The notes: generated from the letters alone by a model not told the origin. 57,336 bases of DNA from Nitrospira sp. Ga0074138 (GCA_001464735.1 LNDU01000017.1:1-57336); one strand, 5' to 3'. Positions 16,565 to 26,315 are shown, counted from the stretch's first letter. Translations and numbers: made by a program.

Positions 16565-17845
16565 ATGTTCTCCCGCATACTACCGTACACATTTCTTGGA
16601 CTGGCTCCGGTGCTTCTTTCGTGCAGTGAGTCATCCAGCCTATTCAGCTCGAAAACCTCCCCTTGTTCTCTTTTGACAGTTGCAGACGTGGAACGGGTGC
16701 TTGGAGAACCGGTTCAGGAAGGGACTCTGGCTGATCCAACAACCTGTATCTTCAAAGCCCACCGGAATGCGGGAAATGCTGTCACGGTCCAGCTTGACAA
16801 GACCCCTGGTGCGGACCGGCGGGTATGGTTCAATAAAGAGCGCCTGCGCCGTGACAGCCATCTTATTCCAGGCCTGGGCGATGGAGCGGTGCGAATTGAC
16901 GCCTCGCCGACCCTGTCCCGGCTGACCTTCATGCATGGAGACGCGTTTGTGACCGTGATCGTCTCTTCGACCCAACAGAAACAACTCGATGAATCGGTCA
17001 CCCAATTGAGCAGGACCGCCGCAACCCGATACGGCGCATCCTTGACGGCCACGCTCCCTCCCTCCGCCCCACCCTCCATGTCTGGCCGTGGAACCCACAC
17101 TGAGACCGTCGCTCCACCGGCCCCCGTCACGCTCACACAAACGCTTCCTGGCCCGTCAGGTGCACAGGTCGGACCAAAAAAAGCGACGTCGTTTGATCCG
17201 ACGAGCCTGGTCGGAACCTGGCATACGCATCTCACACAGGGGACGACTCAGCACGACATGCTCCTCATCATTCAACCCAATCTCACGTGGTCACTCTCAT
17301 CCATGATGCAGTTTGACGGAATTTTGAACGCTGAAGCAGGTCTGTGGTCACTCGAGCGAGCCAACACGTTCAAGGGCCTTGGATGGAAAGGGACCTACCG
17401 CAAGGCGATGCCCAAATCCTTCGCTACTACCGGCAGTGTTCAGGCAACCTGGACAAGACTCTCGATCGATCAAAATCCCGTGCGCATTCCAGCTGAGCTC
17501 TGGAAACTCCGACGCGACGCCACCAGCGTACCGGTCTTTCAACTCAAGACCGTTGATTCTGATCTCGTCGGCCAATGGGAAGGATCCGGCACCTATGCCG
17601 GAGGTTCCGCCGCCTTCGTGTGGATCATCAAACCCTCCGCCGCGACCGATCTGCTGATTGTCAATACGCTCCGAGGGACCGTGCACACCAAAGATGGCAT
17701 CCCACAACTCCAACCTGTTCAAAAGCAACACCAACGCGTCAGCGTCATCGCCTTCCATGACCGAGGATTTACCACGGCCGATGGGAAGACCAACCTCCGA
17801 TGGACCAAAGTTCGTTCTGAACCGACGGAAGACCGTCAGCTTTAG
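16565..17845 (+). CDS. hypothetical lipoprotein
   Basis: About 426 residues from the ATG at 16565, with lipobox VLLSC. The first half (LLTVADVERVLGEPVQEGT...CIFKAH...VTVQLDK) resembles small DUF3558-like periplasmic modules. A Pro/Thr-rich linker follows at about residues 175-220. The C-terminal half contains two similar lipocalin-like units beginning LVGTWHTHLT and LVGQWEGSGTY. No enzyme signature. Probably an outer-membrane-bound binding protein; function unknown. Confidence 0.65.
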   Translation: MFSRILPYTFLGLAPVLLSCSESSSLFSSKTSPCSLLTVADVERVLGEPVQEGTLADPTTCIFKAHRNAGNAVTVQLDKTPGADRRVWFNKERLRRDSHLIPGLGDGAVRIDASPTLSRLTFMHGDAFVTVIVSSTQQKQLDESVTQLSRTAATRYGASLTATLPPSAPPSMSGRGTHTETVAPPAPVTLTQTLPGPSGAQVGPKKATSFDPTSLVGTWHTHLTQGTTQHDMLLIIQPNLTWSLSSMMQFDGILNAEAGLWSLERANTFKGLGWKGTYRKAMPKSFATTGSVQATWTRLSIDQNPVRIPAELWKLRRDATSVPVFQLKTVDSDLVGQWEGSGTYAGGSAAFVWIIKPSAATDLLIVNTLRGTVHTKDGIPQLQPVQKQHQRVSVIAFHDRGFTTADGKTNLRWTKVRSEPTEDRQL

Positions 17846-17891
17846 CGATCCCATCTCTGGTCGCATAGCCTTTCGAAAAGGATGCTCGCTC

Positions 17892-18785
17892 ATGGCAGAC
17901 ACAAAAGCTCGCATCGGATTCGTCGGTATAGGTCGGATGGGAGCCAATATGGCCAGACGACTAAAGGATCACGGATACCGCATCGCGGCAGTTCAGGATC
18001 ATCATGCCACCGCAGCGCAGTCGCTGGCACTTGAACTGGACTCGGAAGCAGCCGCGTCTCCGGCGCGGGTCGCGGAGATATCCGATATCGTCATCACCGT
18101 CGTATCGGACGACGCGGCGATGCGGAACATTTATGCGGAAATGGACTCGACCAGCCTGATGGCCCACGCGAAAGATCGACTGTTCATCAACTGTGCGACT
18201 CTTACGCCCGCACTTCACATCGATATCGAACAGGCCGTTGAACGGCGGGGTGGTGCAGCCCTTGAAGCCTGTATGGCGAGCAGCATCACCCAAGCTCGGC
18301 AGGGCACCCTGTATCTCATGTGTGGGGGCAAGCAGAACGTGTTCAACCGGGCTCGCTCGGTGCTGAACAGCCTCGGTACGATGGTACGATATATCGGCCC
18401 AGCTGGAGAAGCGGCAACAGTCAAAGCGCTCGTGAACATGGTGATGAACAGCAATACCGCCGCGCTGGCCGAAGGGTTAGGACTGGGGAAAGCACTGGGA
18501 GTCGATCTGACTCTCTTGCGCGAGGTGTTCAGCCAGACCGGAGCTGCCTCGCGAGTATTGGAAACAGACGGAGAAGATATGCAGCTCCGTGCACACGACT
18601 GTTACTTTTCAGCAGCCCACGCCGCGAAAGACTCGGCCATCGCGCTCGACTTGGCCAAAGAAGCCGGCCTCTCGCTACCACTCGCACAGGCAACACTGAA
18701 CCAATATCGACGATTGATTGAATTGGGCAAAGGTGATCTGGATAAGTCTGCGATTGCCGAACTGACGTTTCCTGATCGCCTCTGA
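17892..18785 (+). CDS. beta-hydroxyacid dehydrogenase family protein
   Basis: 297 residues from the ATG at 17892. The N-terminal Rossmann motif GFVGIGRMGANMA binds NAD(P). The conserved catalytic Lys region appears as GEAATVKALVNMVMN. The usual DAPVSGG segment is replaced by LEACMASSITQARQGTL, so it belongs to a divergent branch, such as the glyoxylate/succinic-semialdehyde reductase type. It reduces or oxidises a small 3-hydroxy acid; the substrate is not evident. It begins 46 bases after the lipoprotein gene. Confidence 0.85.
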   Translation: MADTKARIGFVGIGRMGANMARRLKDHGYRIAAVQDHHATAAQSLALELDSEAAASPARVAEISDIVITVVSDDAAMRNIYAEMDSTSLMAHAKDRLFINCATLTPALHIDIEQAVERRGGAALEACMASSITQARQGTLYLMCGGKQNVFNRARSVLNSLGTMVRYIGPAGEAATVKALVNMVMNSNTAALAEGLGLGKALGVDLTLLREVFSQTGAASRVLETDGEDMQLRAHDCYFSAAHAAKDSAIALDLAKEAGLSLPLAQATLNQYRRLIELGKGDLDKSAIAELTFPDRL

Positions 18786-19017
18786 TTGCCAGTGACGTTC
18801 AGCTCATTGCAGGAATCTCGCTGTGCAAGGAAAGAGCACCGCTGTTCTCCAAACCCTACGCTACGGTTCCACACATATAACTGGTTGATATTCTGAATCT
18901 TGTGTCAGCCTCATGGAAAATCAGACGATCCCCTCGTTCTCTGTAGCCTTCACTGGTGAATACACTTGCACTCCGTGTGTCGAGCTAACAAACTGATTTC
19001 ATTGGAGGATTTGGTTG

Positions 19018-19095
19018 ATGTCTATAGGTACGGATGATGCCACATCTCCTTACGTAACATTTGGCCCACATGAGCCTTCAACCTGGAGGGCGTAA
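19018..19095 (+). CDS. 25-residue ORF, coupled to the next
   Basis: Starts nine bases after a strong GGAGG (19004-19008). Encodes 25 residues, acidic/polar with MSIGTDD at the start and STWRA at the end; no membrane segment. Its stop overlaps the ATG of the following tiny ORF as TAATG, the classic coupling arrangement. The good start signal and overlap support translation. It could itself be a leader for the next ORF. Confidence 0.5.
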   Translation: MSIGTDDATSPYVTFGPHEPSTWRA

Positions 19096-19178
19096 TGACG
19101 TATATCGTGGGACTGTTATCGTTTGTACTGTTGTTTGCCCTGGGAGTCGGAGCTGCCTTCATCGTGACCAGCCTGTAA
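19095..19178 (+). CDS. 27-residue single-pass membrane protein
   Basis: 27 residues, almost all one hydrophobic helix (VGLLSFVLLFALGVGAAFIV). Its ATG overlaps the previous stop, and GGAGGG lies ten bases upstream within the preceding ORF. Tiny membrane proteins like this often act as accessory subunits of oxidases or transporters, but no such complex is encoded nearby. Not recognisable by homology. Confidence 0.5.
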   Translation: MTYIVGLLSFVLLFALGVGAAFIVTSL

Positions 19179-19182
19179 TGGC

Positions 19183-19455
19183 ATGACTCAAGCAGGCAGC
19201 CCAATCATTCAGGAACCGATCGGCCAGAGTATCCATCGCAGACAGGTCGGCTCTCAGCTTGATGCTTACTTGAGCGCACTCAGAAGGGTGCCTGATCTCT
19301 CTGTTGCCTGCTATGCCAAGGAATTGGATCAGCAAAAGACAGAAGTGGAGAAGTTACGGAGGGACACCACAGCCCAACAAATGTCGCGGAGAGTCAACGG
19401 CGAGAATTATAGAACGCCCTCTCGACTCTTGACGTATCATCAAGCTGTTAGGTGA
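19183..19455 (+). CDS. hypothetical protein
   Basis: 90 residues beginning four bases after the tiny membrane ORF. Helical, charged sequence (YAKELDQQKTEVEKLRRDTTAQQMSRR), with no ribosome binding site beyond possible coupling. The end overlaps the convergent DsbA-like gene by eight bases. Weak support. Confidence 0.3.
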   Translation: MTQAGSPIIQEPIGQSIHRRQVGSQLDAYLSALRRVPDLSVACYAKELDQQKTEVEKLRRDTTAQQMSRRVNGENYRTPSRLLTYHQAVR

Positions 19456-20020
19456 AGAACTGTCGAACCTGTTCCTGAGGGACACAACCGACGAGCAAAT
19501 CTCCGTCCGGAGATACGAGGAGGGGAACTCCATTTTGTCCCGTTGCATGCCAAGCTGTTTCCCATTTCTGCGCAACGAGCTGGTTCTCCCCATCAATATC
19601 TTCAGTGAAATATTCTCCCGCCAACTGCTTCAACACAAGCGGATCGGAAACATCTCGGCCGTCGCACCAAAAGGCACGGTAGGTTCGCTGAACAAAGTCC
19701 ATCCCGTACCGTAGATCCTTTCGCAAGAGCGCAACCGCTTGTTCAATCGCCGGCAGGGTATTGGGCTTCCCAGGCGGCAATGCAATTGGCAACCCGGGTG
19801 CCAATCGCTGCACCATCGCAACTTCGTGCCGCAATTCCGCTCCTAACGAGCCGTCCCACGGTTTCATGGGACGGGGCAACTGTGGTGCATGCTGAACCCC
19901 ACGCCATTCGCACCGGCCAACCACACCCATCTCGTGCAGTCGTTCATGCAGTGCATAACAGAATGGACAATTAAAATCGCTATAGAGCAGAAATCGATCG
20001 GATGCAGGAGTGGGATTCAT
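19448..20020 (-). CDS. DsbA-family thiol oxidoreductase
   Basis: 190 residues with the active-site CPFC at residues 18-21 (YSDFNCPFCYALHERL), followed by a helical insert and a C-terminal cis-Pro region (NGVPLLVSPDGDLLVGCVPQEQV). This is the FrnE/HCCA-isomerase-like branch of the DsbA superfamily. It lacks a signal peptide, so cytoplasmic. The role is probably dithiol-disulfide exchange or a GSH-type isomerisation; the substrate is unknown. Confidence 0.83.
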   Translation of the reverse strand: MNPTPASDRFLLYSDFNCPFCYALHERLHEMGVVGRCEWRGVQHAPQLPRPMKPWDGSLGAELRHEVAMVQRLAPGLPIALPPGKPNTLPAIEQAVALLRKDLRYGMDFVQRTYRAFWCDGRDVSDPLVLKQLAGEYFTEDIDGENQLVAQKWETAWHATGQNGVPLLVSPDGDLLVGCVPQEQVRQFFT

Positions 20021-20151
20021 GACGCCACTGTACCGAAGTGGCTAGATAGAGTCTACCCCTATCTATACCGCTCTAGAGCTTAGGAAAGGTCCAATGAATG
20101 AAAACTTTCAGACGGCAATCAGCCTCAACCGCTGCTCGATGTTTGGTGGAA

Positions 20152-22086
20152 TCAGGAGTTGGCTTGTCGTAAAAGTTCGTGAAGATTCGTACGAATTGCC
20201 GGTAACGTTAACGGCTTCGTCATGACTTTATCCATCCCTGCTTGATGACACTGCTGGGCATCTTCATCGGAGGCATGGCCGGTGAGGGCTATGATGGGCA
20301 AATGGCTCGGTGTCCCTTCTTCGCGACGACGAACTTCTCGCGTGGCTTCGTACCCATCCATCTCCGGCATCTCACAATCCATCAGGACAACGTCATACAC
20401 TGTTCGAGTGATCGCTTCCACCGCTTCACGGCCCGTGCGAGCAATTTCGACATGACAACCGAGTTTCTGCAAAAATTTGCAGGCCACCACTTGATTGATC
20501 TCATTATCATCGGCAACCAGTACTCGCAGAGATCCAACCTGTACTCCCAGAGTGCGTCGGTCCGCGCCCAAGGAAGATGTGGAGGCATCCCGATGTATCG
20601 CGGGTAAAAGATTGGTGGTGTAGGAAAATGTACTGCCCTGGCCAATCGAGCTTTCCACAGTGATGGCACCGCCCATCAGCTGGACAAGCTGATGACAGAT
20701 CATGAGGCCAAGTCCGGTTCCACCAAATTTCCTTGTAGTCGATCCATCGGCTTGTGCATAGGCCTGAAAGAGGCGTGCCTGCTGCTCAGGCGTCAGCCCA
20801 ATACCGGTATCCTGAATGCGCCATTGCAGAACGACTGAGTCCGATCCCTCCGTCCGTCCCTGTTTCAAGGAGACAGTGACCGTCACTCGTCCTCGTTCGG
20901 TAAACTTAATCGCATTCCCAACAAGATTGAAAAGGATCTGTCTCAACCTGATCGGATCCCCTCGGAACTCCTCTGGTACATCAGGATCGATCTGCACTGA
21001 AACGGTGAGACCTTTCTTGGAGGCCAACCCCTCCGTTAATGTTGTCACGTCACAGATCAGTGATCGCAGGTTTACATCGGCCACTTCCAGCGTCATCTTG
21101 CCGGCTTCAATTTTTGAAAAATCGAGAATGTCGTTCACCAGCGTCAGTAACGCATCCGCAGAGCGATGCATCGTCTCAATGAGCTCCCGCTGCTGGTCGG
21201 TCAATGACGTGTCCTTAAGGAGCTGCGTGCACCCCAGTACCCCATTCATCGGAGTCCGAAGTTCATGGCTCATGGTGGCGAGAAAGATGCCCTTTGCCCG
21301 CGTCGACTCTTCAGCTGCTTCTTTCGCTCGACGCAAGGCCACATCGGACGTGATATCAAGCCCATAGGCACGAACGAGTTTCAATTCCTCCAGGGGAAAA
21401 AGCGACCAAGCAATAACCCGATCGGCCACGACATGTTCAACCCGCATGAGGGCAGAATTGGTCGTGAGACATTCCTGCAACATGGCCGGTAGAACAGCCG
21501 GAAACATCACTTCGATCCCGGCTTCGAGTAGCCCACATTGAGCCATTACATTGAGCATGCCGGTGTTGGCATACAGTATGGCACCCGTCGCATCAAACTC
21601 CACAATAGGATTCGGTGCATCCTCGGCCAGCCGTGCAGCACGTTGCACATCTCTCTGAATCTCCATGGCATCGGTCAGATCACGGACCACGACCATGCCA
21701 CCGACTGGCACGCCCTGTTGGGTTCTGGGCCAGAACGAGAGCGAGAGCTCAAACTGAGTCCCATCCTCTCGATCCCAAAAGTGGGAAGGAATCACGACAA
21801 GCTCGCCGGTGTCCACCATCCGAGTGAATGGGCACTGGGCCGCCTCACTCTCGCCAGACATGAAGCATCCAATAAGGTCGTGAAACTCCAACCCAATTAC
21901 ATCGCGTGTTTGCCCGACAAGTTGCTGGGCCACAGGATTTAGTAACAGTATGCGATTGTCGTGATCCAAGAAGAAGATGGCCTCCGGCACCGCTTCCAGG
22001 ATCAGGCTCGTCTCCTCTCCTACCAGCAAACGTGACTTTTGGGTCTTGGATCGGGAATTAGAAGTTGAGGGATTAAAGGTAGACAT
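20152..22086 (-). CDS. hybrid sensor histidine kinase/response regulator
   Basis: 644 residues, no membrane segment. Two PAS domains (about 22-130 and 145-250) precede a HisKA domain with SHELRTP (phosphorylated His at residue 274). The HATPase follows (NLVGNAIKFTERG, DTGIGL, GGTGLGL), then a C-terminal receiver (VADDNEINQ, acceptor Asp at residue 570 in LMDCEMPEMDGYE). A cytoplasmic sensor that autophosphorylates and passes phosphate to its own receiver, then probably to an Hpt protein elsewhere. Divergent from the flagellar-rod-like gene across a 210-base gap. Confidence 0.93.
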   Translation of the reverse strand: MSTFNPSTSNSRSKTQKSRLLVGEETSLILEAVPEAIFFLDHDNRILLLNPVAQQLVGQTRDVIGLEFHDLIGCFMSGESEAAQCPFTRMVDTGELVVIPSHFWDREDGTQFELSLSFWPRTQQGVPVGGMVVVRDLTDAMEIQRDVQRAARLAEDAPNPIVEFDATGAILYANTGMLNVMAQCGLLEAGIEVMFPAVLPAMLQECLTTNSALMRVEHVVADRVIAWSLFPLEELKLVRAYGLDITSDVALRRAKEAAEESTRAKGIFLATMSHELRTPMNGVLGCTQLLKDTSLTDQQRELIETMHRSADALLTLVNDILDFSKIEAGKMTLEVADVNLRSLICDVTTLTEGLASKKGLTVSVQIDPDVPEEFRGDPIRLRQILFNLVGNAIKFTERGRVTVTVSLKQGRTEGSDSVVLQWRIQDTGIGLTPEQQARLFQAYAQADGSTTRKFGGTGLGLMICHQLVQLMGGAITVESSIGQGSTFSYTTNLLPAIHRDASTSSLGADRRTLGVQVGSLRVLVADDNEINQVVACKFLQKLGCHVEIARTGREAVEAITRTVYDVVLMDCEMPEMDGYEATREVRRREEGTPSHLPIIALTGHASDEDAQQCHQAGMDKVMTKPLTLPAIRTNLHELLRQANS

Positions 22087-22297
22087 GATGCGCGAGTCTG
22101 GATTGTTCTAGCTCTCCAATCTATCGGTCGAACGGGGATCCGTCTGTAGGATGGATAGGCACGATTCCTGGAGTACGGTAGGGGATAAAGTCGGTTGATA
22201 GCAGTTGATACGCAGACCACTTCGTGCCTTAAGTTCTTCCTGGACAAACCGATAAGATCCTCGACAAGGCGTACTAGACCATCCAACGGAGGTGTCT

Positions 22298-22651
22298 ATG
22301 ATATCCGCCATACACACCGCATTCTCTGGCCTGGCTGCCTTCGGCAAACAGATCGAGGTCGTTGCACACAATGTCGCCAACGTCAATACGGACGGGTTTA
22401 AGAAATCCAAAACGGAGTTCGTCGAAATTCCTAGCGGTGGGGTCCTCCCTGTAGTTGAGAAAGATGACTCCTCCGGCCCAACGGTTCTTCGTGACACCAA
22501 TGGCAATCAGACCATGGTCGAGCTCTCGAATGTCGATCTTGGTGAGGAAGCGGTGCAGCAGATCCTGGCTCAACGGAGCTTTGAAGCAAACCTCCAAACC
22601 TTACGAGCAGGAGATGCGTTGCTCGGCAGTATCCTGGACATCAAGAAGTAG
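22298..22651 (+). CDS. flagellar basal-body rod-like protein
   Basis: 117 residues from the ATG at 22298, five bases after GGAGG; the upstream GTG overlaps that site. The N-terminus has the flagellar rod pattern AFSGLAAFGKQIEVVAHNVANVNTDGFKK, and the C-terminus the VDLGEEAVQQILAQRSFEANLQTLRAGDALLGSILD pattern of rod/hook proteins. It is a minimal FlgC/FlgG-like protein with little between the two ends. No other flagellar gene is near, so it may be an orphan. Confidence 0.8.
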   Translation: MISAIHTAFSGLAAFGKQIEVVAHNVANVNTDGFKKSKTEFVEIPSGGVLPVVEKDDSSGPTVLRDTNGNQTMVELSNVDLGEEAVQQILAQRSFEANLQTLRAGDALLGSILDIKK

Positions 22652-22715
22652 TAGGGGCTTTTCCAAGAAATACCGGGCATAGCATTCACGGCTGCGACTA
22701 TGCTATGTCGAGCCC

Positions 22716-24890
22716 ATGGCTTCTCCCCGTGTCTTATTGTTGCTTCCCCCTTTGACTCAGCTCAACACCCCTTACCCATCGACTGCCTACCTAACTGGGT
22801 TTCTTCAGTCTCGCAATATTGCCGTTGAGCAGGCGGATCTCGGCATCGAGATGGTGCTACGCCTCTTCAGTCCCGATGGACTGCGACATATCTTCCGGCA
22901 ACTGCACGGCCTGGAACACTCCCTTCCCAAAGAAGCCATCGCCATGATGAGGGCCGAACCATCCTACGTGGACATGATCGGACCGGTCGTCGCTTTCTTA
23001 CAGGGCAAACTCCCCGACCTTGCTTCGTACTTGATTCAACCCAGAGTATTGCCTCAGGGCCCACGATTCCGAGGGCGCAAGAGATTCGCGCGCGCAGTGT
23101 CAGTCGAGGATAGAGCTAAACAATGGGCGACGTTCTTCCTCGAGGATCTCGCCGATTTGGTGCAGGCCACGATTACACCGCACTTCGCCTTGAGCCGATA
23201 TGCGGAACAGATTGGGCGCAGCGCCTCATCGTTTGATCACATCGCCGCTGCCTTGGCGAAACCGCCGAGTGTGACGGATGAATGGCTGCTAGATGTATTC
23301 TGGGAACAGGTCAACCGAGTCAACCCCTCGCTAATCGGTCTCTCCATACCGTTTCCAGGTAATCTCTATGGGGCATTTCTCATTGCAAAAAATCTTAAAC
23401 AGCACCGTCCTGATTTGCCGGTGGCCATCGGCGGCGGCTATGTGAACACGGAATTACGCCGGGTTGCTGACCCTCGAGTGTTCGACTATGTCGACTTTAT
23501 TACCCTCGACAACGGTGAACGGCCGCTCCTCTCCTTAATTGAGCATCTGTCCGGCGTGCGCCCTCGCCAATCGCTGTGCCGCACGATGTATCGCCACAAC
23601 GATCATGTGATCTATGCGGATGATCCCTCGTCAGGCGATTTCACGATGAACGACATCGGCTGTCCAACCTATCGAGGCCTGACACTGGATCGCTACCTGA
23701 CCATTCTGGACAGCACCAACCCCATGCACCGTCTCTGGTCGGAAGGCCATTGGAATAAACTGACCGTGGCACACGGCTGCTATTGGAAGCAATGCACGTT
23801 CTGTGATGTGGGACTGAACTACATCAGTCGCTATGAAATGACACCGACCGAACGGCTCATTCAGCAGATCGAACAACTCGTCGCCGAGACGGGACGAACA
23901 GGGTTTCACTTTGTAGACGAGGCCGCTCCACCTGCCGCACTGAAGGCATTGGCCCTCGCCCTCCTGGAACGACGGATTTCTATTACTTGGTGGGGCAATA
24001 TCCGATTCGAAACCGCCTTTTCACCGGACCTATGTCGCCTTCTCTCCGCCTCTGGCTGCATTGCCGTCACAGCAGGACTCGAAGCCGCATCAGACCGACT
24101 ATTAGACAACATGAAGAAAGGCATTACCGTCGATCAGACCGCACTGGTCGCTGCCGGGTTCAAGGATGCCGGTATCCTGATCCACGCTTATCTCATGTAT
24201 GGCTGTCCATCGGAGACGATTCAGGAAACCGTCGATTCACTCGAACGAGTCCGCCAGCTTGTCGCAGCAGATCTCCTTCAATCAGCCTTTTGGCACCGCT
24301 TCACGGTCACAGCCCACAGCCCAGTGGGGTTGGATCCCTCTGCCCATGGGTTGCGCATTCTCGGGCCTGAATTTCGAGGCTTCGCAGAGAATGACCTTCT
24401 GCATCACGACGACCGCGCAGAAACACCGGCCTGGCTTGGTGAAGGACTCAGACGATCACTCTTGAACTATCTTGAACGGCGAGGGCTCGATATCGATGTC
24501 CGTCAGTGGTTCGATCGTGAGGTGCATCGCCCTCAGGTCCCTTCCACATGGCTCAGCCGCCTGCTCAAGAAACGGACGACTGAGGACCATTCAGACTTAG
24601 AACGGCGCTTGGTCTGGCTGGGTGGGGCCGTGACTTGTGAACCGATCAGAAAGAGATCAAGACTCACTCTGGCCAGTGGCCGAGCGAATCACGTCATCAC
24701 CCTCCCAGAACTAGAGGCTCAATGGGTGAAGGATTTAACAAGAGACGCGACCCCGCAACAACCATGTCAGTCCTATCCGCATATGCGGGAGGCTTGCCAA
24801 CGGTTTCCTGGCGCGGAATCGACGTTCAACTCCTTCCTGTCCTCCGCTTCGTGGAAAAAGATACGCGACGCAGGCCTCCTACTCGTGTAA
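22716..24890 (+). CDS. B12-binding-type radical SAM protein
   Basis: 724 residues. An N-terminal cobalamin-binding-like region (VLLLLPPLTQLNTPYPSTAYLTGFL; later LIGLSIPFPGNLYGAFLIAK and VAIGGGYVNTEL) precedes a radical SAM core. The cluster motif reads HGCYWKQCTFCDVG, with four residues between the first two Cys instead of the usual three. This spacing is seen in a subgroup of B12-dependent enzymes. GLEAASDRLLDNMKKG follows. Such enzymes methylate or rearrange unactivated carbons; the substrate is unknown. It follows the flagellar-like gene by 64 bases. Confidence 0.85.
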   Translation: MASPRVLLLLPPLTQLNTPYPSTAYLTGFLQSRNIAVEQADLGIEMVLRLFSPDGLRHIFRQLHGLEHSLPKEAIAMMRAEPSYVDMIGPVVAFLQGKLPDLASYLIQPRVLPQGPRFRGRKRFARAVSVEDRAKQWATFFLEDLADLVQATITPHFALSRYAEQIGRSASSFDHIAAALAKPPSVTDEWLLDVFWEQVNRVNPSLIGLSIPFPGNLYGAFLIAKNLKQHRPDLPVAIGGGYVNTELRRVADPRVFDYVDFITLDNGERPLLSLIEHLSGVRPRQSLCRTMYRHNDHVIYADDPSSGDFTMNDIGCPTYRGLTLDRYLTILDSTNPMHRLWSEGHWNKLTVAHGCYWKQCTFCDVGLNYISRYEMTPTERLIQQIEQLVAETGRTGFHFVDEAAPPAALKALALALLERRISITWWGNIRFETAFSPDLCRLLSASGCIAVTAGLEAASDRLLDNMKKGITVDQTALVAAGFKDAGILIHAYLMYGCPSETIQETVDSLERVRQLVAADLLQSAFWHRFTVTAHSPVGLDPSAHGLRILGPEFRGFAENDLLHHDDRAETPAWLGEGLRRSLLNYLERRGLDIDVRQWFDREVHRPQVPSTWLSRLLKKRTTEDHSDLERRLVWLGGAVTCEPIRKRSRLTLASGRANHVITLPELEAQWVKDLTRDATPQQPCQSYPHMREACQRFPGAESTFNSFLSSASWKKIRDAGLLLV

Positions 24891-24976
24891 CTCTCTAAAT
24901 CTTTTTACTCGCGCACTAACAGCCACAGACTGAGGCCACTGTGCCACCAGGGAACTGTTCACTACGGACAAAAAGA

Positions 24977-25011
24977 AAGAGCCGGAACCCACAGGGTGGA
25001 TTCCGGCTCTT
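24977..25011 (-). terminator. terminator of the porin gene
   Basis: Perfect 11-base stem AAGAGCCGGAA/TTCCGGCTCTT; on the minus strand it is followed by TCTTTTTG. It lies 36 bases past the porin stop codon. Confidence 0.85.
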
Positions 25012-25046
25012 GGTTAAGCACGGACCTTCTATGTCACCTGAGCTAC

Positions 25047-26315
25047 TTAATACTGCAGCTGCAAGGCGACGTGGAACGAATCGACCTTGTTGCCGATCGC
25101 ATTCAGCCCAAAGTTGTTGAATGGCCCCTTGGTTTCCAAATCGCCGTATCGCCCATACACCGAAATACGCGCATTGTGGCCGGAGATGATGTAGTTCAGG
25201 CCATACTCCCACTCCTGCCGCATGGCGCTATACAACGGATCGATACTGACAAACCGCAGATAGGGCTGGAACCGCCCAATGCCGACTTCATGGGGAATCA
25301 GGTACAACCCGTACACGGTCCAGGAATGGCCATTGAACATACAGAAACAATCGCCACCGGCAAACGCGCCAGCCCCGTAGTTGGCCCAGTACCGCTTGAA
25401 TTCGGCGTTGAACGTAAACACGCCCATGTTGTTCGGCATCAGCTTTTCCACCAACAGATCGACAATCGCTCCGGTGTAATCACTGCGCCCCAACGTAGGG
25501 GAACCCGCGCCATCTTTTTGATGGATCACGTTGCCCGAAATCGCCACGATATCGCCCGCCGTCCCGTAGTAGGTCCCGGAGGTGTAGTAGCCGGGGTTGT
25601 CTTCATCGTTCAACAGGTTCCATTGCAGACGCCCGGCGTACAACAGGCTGCCGGTGTTATTTGATCCCCCGCGCTGGCCCGTGAATACCGAGGCCACGTA
25701 CAACAGATGGGTGCCGAAGGGATGGATCTTCCCGAAGAAGACCGCGCCGTTGTCACGACCATAGAGCCCCGCCTGGCCGCCGGCCGCTCCATTGGGACCG
25801 CTGGGGAAGTTGCCACTGTGGTCTGCCGGGTTGAAGGGCGTCCGGAAGCCATCGAAGGTCGCATGGTAGAACGGCCCGTTCAACTCACCCCGCTCACTCG
25901 GCACCAAGGTGCGTCCGACCCAGAGGTTGACCGTCTCGCTAAGCTCGAATTTCCCGATCGCATCGAGCAGCCCGATGTTGGAGTTGCCGCCGAACTGAGT
26001 GCCTCCTGCCCCGACGTTGCAGTTAAAACATTCCGTATTGAAGGTGAACTTCACATATTTGTGAATTTGCCCGTTAATGTAGATACGAGCGTTGTCCACT
26101 TTGAAGTCGTTGCTGTAATGCCCCCCTGCAGCGCCCTCGATGCTGTTGAAACTGGAGCGGATACCCATGCCGATGGAAATCCACTTGTCATCATCGGCCT
26201 TGATCGTACCACCAGCATAAGCACTCGGCAGCGTGGATCCCATTCCAGCTACCAGTGCCGCCATGGCCCCAGCAACCAAAAACTTTTTCCACCGCCTCGC
26301 AAGATGGTCCTTCAT
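25047..26315 (-). CDS. outer-membrane porin
   Basis: 422 residues from the ATG at 26315, behind GGGAGGG. The signal peptide ends SAYA-GG. The remainder is a glycine/aromatic-rich beta-barrel with alternating strands, ending LQLQY with a terminal aromatic as expected for the BAM signal. The segment NLWVGRTLVPSERGELNGPFY recalls phosphate-selective (OprO/P-like) porins. An unusual Cys pair occurs in ECFNCNVG and again in GGDCFCMFNG. Substrate unknown. Monocistronic with its own terminator. Confidence 0.8.
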   Translation of the reverse strand: MKDHLARRWKKFLVAGAMAALVAGMGSTLPSAYAGGTIKADDDKWISIGMGIRSSFNSIEGAAGGHYSNDFKVDNARIYINGQIHKYVKFTFNTECFNCNVGAGGTQFGGNSNIGLLDAIGKFELSETVNLWVGRTLVPSERGELNGPFYHATFDGFRTPFNPADHSGNFPSGPNGAAGGQAGLYGRDNGAVFFGKIHPFGTHLLYVASVFTGQRGGSNNTGSLLYAGRLQWNLLNDEDNPGYYTSGTYYGTAGDIVAISGNVIHQKDGAGSPTLGRSDYTGAIVDLLVEKLMPNNMGVFTFNAEFKRYWANYGAGAFAGGDCFCMFNGHSWTVYGLYLIPHEVGIGRFQPYLRFVSIDPLYSAMRQEWEYGLNYIISGHNARISVYGRYGDLETKGPFNNFGLNAIGNKVDSFHVALQLQY

